Part shown: in pieces, positions 60,408 to 64,000 of the stretch
Layout: every line of letters begins with the position of its first letter
Position numbering within the stretch: position 1 is the stretch's first letter
Assembly (NCBI RefSeq): GCF_001669775.1
Contig: NZ_LXWK01000017.1
Location: forward strand, 1-64,000
Direction: 5' to 3'
Length of the DNA: 64,000 bases
Origin: Rheinheimera sp. SA_1
GTDB taxonomy: Bacteria; Pseudomonadota; Gammaproteobacteria; Enterobacterales; Alteromonadaceae
Notes under the pieces: model-generated
Told to the model about the DNA's origin: nothing
What the model saw: the letters and a program-made list of their open reading frames with translations, nothing else
Database searches by the model: none
Program-made: the position numbers and the translations under genes

Positions 60408-61382
60408 ATGCAAAGTTCCTGGATCAGTGCTGATCAACTGGCACAATTATCAAACGATGCCGAACAGGCATTTATCAGTCCATTACCGGCTTTTTCGGTG
60501 ATTCGGATCAGTGGCCCTGATCAAAAAAAGTATCTGCAAGGGCAGCTCACTTGTGATGTGAACAGTCTGCAACCTGAATCCTTCCTGCGCGGCGCGCACT
60601 GCGACGCCAAAGGCAAAATGTGGGCGACTTTTCATTTACTGCAAGCGGGTGATGATTTACTGATGTTAGGGTTTCGCGATGAAATTCAGGCGTCCTTGCT
60701 GCAGCTGAAAAAATTTGGGGTGTTTTCCAAAGTCAGTTTTACTGATACCGCAGACACTCTGGCAGTGCTGGGCGTCAGCGGCACGGCTGCGGACCGTTTA
60801 TTACCCACTTTAGGTTTGGCTGCTGCGCCAACGACCGGCTCTGTCACTGCTTTGACCGGCGGCCAATTATTAGCATTAGCACCACAGCATTATCTGCTGG
60901 TACTCACGGTTGATGCCGCTCGCACTTTAATCCAACAGCAAAGCACGCTACTTGCCGCACCTACCCGCTTTTTACAACAGCATATTCTGCATGGTTTGCC
61001 CTATCTGGAGCAGGCGATCATTGGCGAGTATGTGCCGCAAAACCTTAACTTACAGGCCATCGACGGTATTAGTTTCAGCAAAGGCTGTTATATCGGGCAG
61101 GAAATGGTGGCACGGATGAAATATCTGGGTAAAAATAAACGGGCGACTTATATTCTGACCGCCCAGAGTGAAGAAACTCCGGCAGCAGGCAGCGATATTG
61201 AAGTACAATTGGAGCAGAACTGGCGACGCAGCGGTGTTGTCATCAACGCAGTGAATATCCATGGTGAGTTGTCCGTGTTGGCCGTATTGCCAAATGACAT
61301 CAGTCCAGAAGACCATTTACGGCTGGCCAGTGACCCTGACACACAATTCAGAGTCAACTCCCTCCCTTATTCTTTAAATTAA
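60408..61382 (+). CDS. ygfZ: Iron-sulfur cluster assembly/tRNA-modification GTPase-like folate protein YgfZ
   Basis: Folate-binding protein required for some Fe-S enzymes, including MiaB-type tRNA modification. The 324-residue protein has the GcvT-like fold and the diagnostic SFSKGCYIGQEMVARMKYLGKNKR motif with its conserved Cys. Start chosen at the ATG at 60408; a TTG six codons earlier is in frame. It is divergent from sdhE, as in E. coli. Confidence 0.93.
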   Translation: MQSSWISADQLAQLSNDAEQAFISPLPAFSVIRISGPDQKKYLQGQLTCDVNSLQPESFLRGAHCDAKGKMWATFHLLQAGDDLLMLGFRDEIQASLLQLKKFGVFSKVSFTDTADTLAVLGVSGTAADRLLPTLGLAAAPTTGSVTALTGGQLLALAPQHYLLVLTVDAARTLIQQQSTLLAAPTRFLQQHILHGLPYLEQAIIGEYVPQNLNLQAIDGISFSKGCYIGQEMVARMKYLGKNKRATYILTAQSEETPAAGSDIEVQLEQNWRRSGVVINAVNIHGELSVLAVLPNDISPEDHLRLASDPDTQFRVNSLPYSLN

Positions 61383-61394
61383 ATTGAGGTTTGC

Positions 61395-61886
61395 ATGACC
61401 ATTCAATCCGACAAAGTCGTTGCCATGCACTATAGCGTCAGCGACGCTGCAGGCAACGAACTCGACAGCTCTTTTGGCGGCGAGCCATTGGTATTTATTC
61501 ACGGTAGCGGCTCGCTGATCATTGGCCTGGAAAATGCCCTGGTTGGCAAACAAGCCGGTGACAAATTTGCAGTGGAAGTGCCGGCAGCAGAAGCTTATGG
61601 CGATCGCCATGAAGAATTGACCCAGGCCGTGCCACGTCAGCTGTTCGAAGGCATGGAAGTAGAAATCGGTATGCGTTTTCGTGCCGCTGGCCCGGATGGT
61701 CGTGAGCAATCGGTGATTGTATTAGATGTAACTGAAGACGAAGTGGTGGTGGATGGTAATCACCCGTTATCAGGTATCGATTTAACTTTCGCCGTTGAAA
61801 TTCTGCTGGTGCGCGACGCCACCGAAGATGAGCTGGCACATGGTCATGCCCATGGTATCGACGGTCACGCTGGCCACGGTCACTAA
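61395..61886 (+). CDS. FKBP-type peptidyl-prolyl isomerase, SlyD-like
   Basis: A 163-residue FKBP with an inserted IF domain (about 70-125, YGDRHEELTQAVPRQLFEGM). It follows the family start VVAMHYSVSDAAGNELDSSFG and GSGSLIIGLENALVGKQAGD. The C-terminal tail HGHAHGIDGHAGHGH is short and His-rich, like the metal-binding tail of SlyD, which donates nickel. It is 12 bp after ygfZ, suggesting co-transcription. Calling it slyD would need orthology data, so I leave the symbol blank. Confidence 0.88.
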   Translation: MTIQSDKVVAMHYSVSDAAGNELDSSFGGEPLVFIHGSGSLIIGLENALVGKQAGDKFAVEVPAAEAYGDRHEELTQAVPRQLFEGMEVEIGMRFRAAGPDGREQSVIVLDVTEDEVVVDGNHPLSGIDLTFAVEILLVRDATEDELAHGHAHGIDGHAGHGH

Positions 61887-61899
61887 CAAATGTAAACAA

Positions 61900-61953
61900 C
61901 GGGGTCAGAGTCAATTGTTAACAGATTTCTGTTAACAATTGACTCTGACCCCG
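61900..61953. repeat. REP-like palindrome 3
   Basis: Perfect inverted repeat with 25-bp arms (61900-61924 and 61929-61953), loop ATTT. Except for the outermost base pair (C/G instead of T/A) it is identical to the copy at 38166-38219. It lies just after the SlyD-like gene and 87 bp before the next gene, where it may also terminate transcription. Confidence 0.92.
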
Positions 61954-62040
61954 TGATTAACAAATCTACCTTCATCGCCTCTTGGTCTGACCTGTAAAAA
62001 CTGTTATAAAATCTGCATTGTTGTCGCCTGAGTCAACCCA

Positions 62041-63069
62041 ATGTCTTTTAGTTATTTGCCCCGTATCAGCCAAACACCACAGCAATTGATTGATCCGTCT
62101 GGACAACCACAGTTTGGGCTTTTTGAACAATCGGTGCCGCAGCTTAATTTCAGCCAATTTGATTACCGCACCGTGCTCGATCAACCAGCCGGCAAACTGG
62201 CGCGGTTTTTCGCACAAAAGCAGTTTCAGTTTGTCACTGTCAGCGGTGACGGCTGGCTGCTGGCTGTCGCGATTGCTGATATTCGTTACGCTAGTTCCGG
62301 TTTTGCTTATTTATATCAAGCAGATAGCGCAATCTTTGAAAAAGGTTTGTTGTTACCACTGCAGTTTGGTTGTCAAATGAGCGTTTCTCCGATTGCTGGT
62401 GTTGCCACTTTACATGCTGGCAAAACCCGCTGGAGCATTGAGCCAGCGACCGACAGCTGGCAGTTGCAGGTTGATTGTGGCCCGTTGCAAGCCAATCTGC
62501 TGCTGCACAAACAGCAACAACCGCCGCTGGCGTTATGCGCACCAACCGGATATCAGGGTTTTACCTACACCGAAAAAAACAATGCACTGCCAGTTACCGG
62601 TCAACTGTCGTTGGCCGGGAAAAATTTTCCACTCCAACAAGCGCGCGCCGGTTACGATTTTTCTGCTGGTTTTATGCGCCGTCAAACCAATTGGCGTTGG
62701 GCCTCCATCAATACGTTGCTGGAGGCCCAACCCTTTGGCCTTAATCTGGCAGCTGGTGTCAATGAAACTGGTCTTTGTGAAAATGCGCTTTGGCTTGATG
62801 GAAAAATTCAGCACCTGAGTCCGGCACAATTTCAGTTTAATCGTTACAACCAAGAGAGTCGCTGGCAGATCCGCACTTTATGTGATGAACTGACACTCGA
62901 CTTCACGCCATTATTTTGCCGGCAGGAAAAAGTGCAGGCTGGTTTGCTGGCCAGTAATTTTCGCCAGTATGTCGGTCATTATCAGGGTGAGATCCGCTTA
63001 CGCGATGGTCAGGTGCTGCAACTGAAGCAATGTCTGGGATTGGCGGAAGATCATTACGCCAAATGGTAA
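62041..63069 (+). CDS. DUF2804 family protein
   Basis: A 342-residue cytoplasmic protein of the DUF2804 family. Recognisable segments are the N-terminal LIDPSGQPQFGLFEQ, central AYLYQADSAIFEKGLLLP, RRQTNWRWASINTLLEAQPFGLNLAAGVNETGLCENALWLDGK and the GHYQGEIRLRDGQVLQLKQCLGLAEDHYAKW end. No function is established for the family; the beta-rich sequence and conserved NETG-type loop suggest a lipocalin-like or carbohydrate-related fold (inference). Stand-alone, flanked by a REP-like repeat and creA. Confidence 0.82.
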   Translation: MSFSYLPRISQTPQQLIDPSGQPQFGLFEQSVPQLNFSQFDYRTVLDQPAGKLARFFAQKQFQFVTVSGDGWLLAVAIADIRYASSGFAYLYQADSAIFEKGLLLPLQFGCQMSVSPIAGVATLHAGKTRWSIEPATDSWQLQVDCGPLQANLLLHKQQQPPLALCAPTGYQGFTYTEKNNALPVTGQLSLAGKNFPLQQARAGYDFSAGFMRRQTNWRWASINTLLEAQPFGLNLAAGVNETGLCENALWLDGKIQHLSPAQFQFNRYNQESRWQIRTLCDELTLDFTPLFCRQEKVQAGLLASNFRQYVGHYQGEIRLRDGQVLQLKQCLGLAEDHYAKW

Positions 63070-63139
63070 CTCACACCACTTAACATACTGTTTAGCCTAT
63101 ACTTTTATTATTTATGCTGTTTTAAACAAGGAGTAGCCG

Positions 63140-63655
63140 ATGAAAATATCAACCCGTGCCGCAATCAGCACCAAGACAGCATTGCTGCCAGTTGCCACTG
63201 TGTTTGCCCTGCTACTAAGTGGCTGTTCACCCAAAGAAGTCGGCGACGTCAGCCTGGGGCTTTTTACTACCAAAGATATTAAAATTCAGACCTTTAACGA
63301 CCCGGCAATTGCTGGTGTCACCTGCCATATCAGCCATGTTGAAGCCAATCTCGATTTAGCTGATCCATCGGATATGTCGATTGCCTGCCGCCAGACCGGC
63401 GAAATAACCGCGGCGATGCTGAGTAAAATTGATAAATCCAAATCCGGGGAAGTGATTTTCTCCACCTCAAAAAGTATTTTGTTTAAGCACCTGAAAATTC
63501 GCAGGATTTTTGATGCTGATAACAAGACTTTGGTGTATTTGTCCTATTCAACTAAAGAAAGTGCCGGCAGTGACAAACACTCGCTGACCACAGTACCGCT
63601 GTGGGGCAGTCAGGCCTGGCAAGAGCTGGAGCAAGCGAAAGCAGTCACAAAATAA
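63140..63655 (+). CDS. creA: CreA family lipoprotein
   Basis: A 171-residue protein with a lipobox (LLLSGCSP, Cys29) at the end of its signal sequence, so probably membrane-anchored in the periplasm. The CreA domain is recognisable by VSLGLFTTKDIKIQTFNDPAIAGVTCHISHVE and DPSDMSIACRQTG. The E. coli protein is conserved but its role is unknown. Convergent with the M1 peptidase fragment; a bidirectional terminator lies between them. Confidence 0.88.
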   Translation: MKISTRAAISTKTALLPVATVFALLLSGCSPKEVGDVSLGLFTTKDIKIQTFNDPAIAGVTCHISHVEANLDLADPSDMSIACRQTGEITAAMLSKIDKSKSGEVIFSTSKSILFKHLKIRRIFDADNKTLVYLSYSTKESAGSDKHSLTTVPLWGSQAWQELEQAKAVTK

Positions 63656-63717
63656 CAGCCTATTTTTTTGGTTCCGACGGCCGCATGTTCGAACGAGCAA
63701 TTAGCTAAACACCAAAG

Positions 63718-63753
63718 AAAAAGCCGGCATTGCTTGCGCGCCACCGGCTTTTT
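63718..63753. terminator. Bidirectional terminator between creA and the M1 peptidase gene
   Basis: AAAAAGCCGG pairs with CCGGCTTTTT around a 16-base loop that is itself partly complementary. A-tract and T-tract flanks suit both convergent genes. Confidence 0.85.
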
Positions 63754-63771
63754 TCATTCATTACGAACTAA

Positions 63772-64000
63772 CTACAACTTATAAATATTGTCCGCTGCGT
63801 CACGGTCAATCAGCTTAATCAGCGGATCCACCCCAACAAACTTCGCGTCTTTACTGACAATAATTTCCAGTTTGTTTTCACCGCTTTTTAGCAGATGTTT
63901 CTGGTTATACAGCTGCTTAGGCTGCTCAGCAAACTCATCCGGATCCAGATCAAACACACCAATATCAATCAGTTCTGACAACGGCTGTTCAGTCTCTACA
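63772..64000 (-). CDS. C-terminal fragment, M1 aminopeptidase/ABC permease family protein (cut by window edge)
   Basis: The frame stays open to the right edge, so this is the C-terminal end (about 75 residues) of a longer leftward gene. The segment PLSELIDIGVFDLDPDEF, then QLYNQKHLLKSGENKLEIIVSKDAKFVGVDPLIKLIDRDAADN, matches the C-terminal beta-domain of large proteins that join an ABC-2 permease with an M1-type metallopeptidase. The GVDP-KLIDR pattern is the family's usual end. The catalytic HEXXH part lies outside the window. Identification is from memory of this tail only. Confidence 0.6.
   Translation of the reverse strand, partial: VETEQPLSELIDIGVFDLDPDEFAEQPKQLYNQKHLLKSGENKLEIIVSKDAKFVGVDPLIKLIDRDAADNIYKL

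Overview
The window is a chromosomal segment of a gammaproteobacterium, most likely an Alteromonadales-type genus such as Rheinheimera or Alishewanella. That placement is inferred from gene order and gene content, not from a search. The gene order relA-mazG-pyrG-eno-ftsB-ispD-ispF-truD-surE-pcm-nlpD-rpoS-mutS-pncC-recA matches the enterobacterial backbone with extra modules inserted. A second conserved block, acpS-pdxJ-recO-era-rnc-lepB-lepA-rseCBA-rpoE-nadB, lies next to it. A methionine synthase split into two genes, a PEP-CTERM protein and a ZrgA-type zinc operon also fit this group. Nearly everything is core chromosome; I see no transposase, phage, integrase, CRISPR array or tRNA.

Left edge (1-8 kb): the 16S leader of a leftward rRNA operon (two promoters and boxA; 16S itself lies just outside), then a leftward methionine operon metA-metH(N)-metH(C) with candidate MetJ boxes. 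A divergent periplasmic binding-protein-like gene and the SOS pair recA/pncC with a perfect LexA box follow.

8-24 kb: mutS, then two accessory modules that separate mutS from rpoS. The first is a leftward operon of a circularly permuted ATP-grasp protein, an alpha-E protein, an ATP-grasp/alpha-E fusion whose ATP-grasp half has lost key motifs, and a transglutaminase. This is a widespread predicted peptide-modification system whose chemistry, to my knowledge, is undefined. The second is a rightward operon of a membrane-fusion protein, a MacB/LolD-type ATPase, two FtsX-type permeases, a sigma-54-dependent response regulator and a histidine kinase. It is preceded by a well-spaced -24/-12 promoter and an upstream TGTCCG-N4-CGGACA dyad, which suggests a self-contained autoregulated efflux circuit.

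24-42 kb: the leftward stationary-phase/housekeeping run rpoS, nlpD, yqaA, pcm, surE, truD, ispF, ispD, ftsB, an unrecognised gene, eno and pyrG. It is interrupted by a rightward PEP-CTERM protein gene (with its own -24/-12-like element) and an overlapping convergent glycosyltransferase, and continues as mazG, relA and rlmD. barA is divergent.

44-48 kb: a leftward zinc-starvation operon (MerC-like protein, COG0523 GTPase, DUF1826 protein, ZrgA-like protein) behind a near-consensus Zur box.

48-64 kb: the acpS-to-rpoE run with a sigma-E promoter before rpoE, then nadB, a SemiSWEET-like protein, ygfX/sdhE, ygfZ, a SlyD-like isomerase, a DUF2804 gene, creA and the C-terminus of an M1 peptidase/ABC permease protein cut by the window edge.

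Three near-identical perfect palindromes with the core GGGGTCAGAGTCAATTG sit in intergenic gaps (31.6, 38.2 and 61.9 kb). They look like REP elements mobilised by a RAYT-type enzyme encoded elsewhere.
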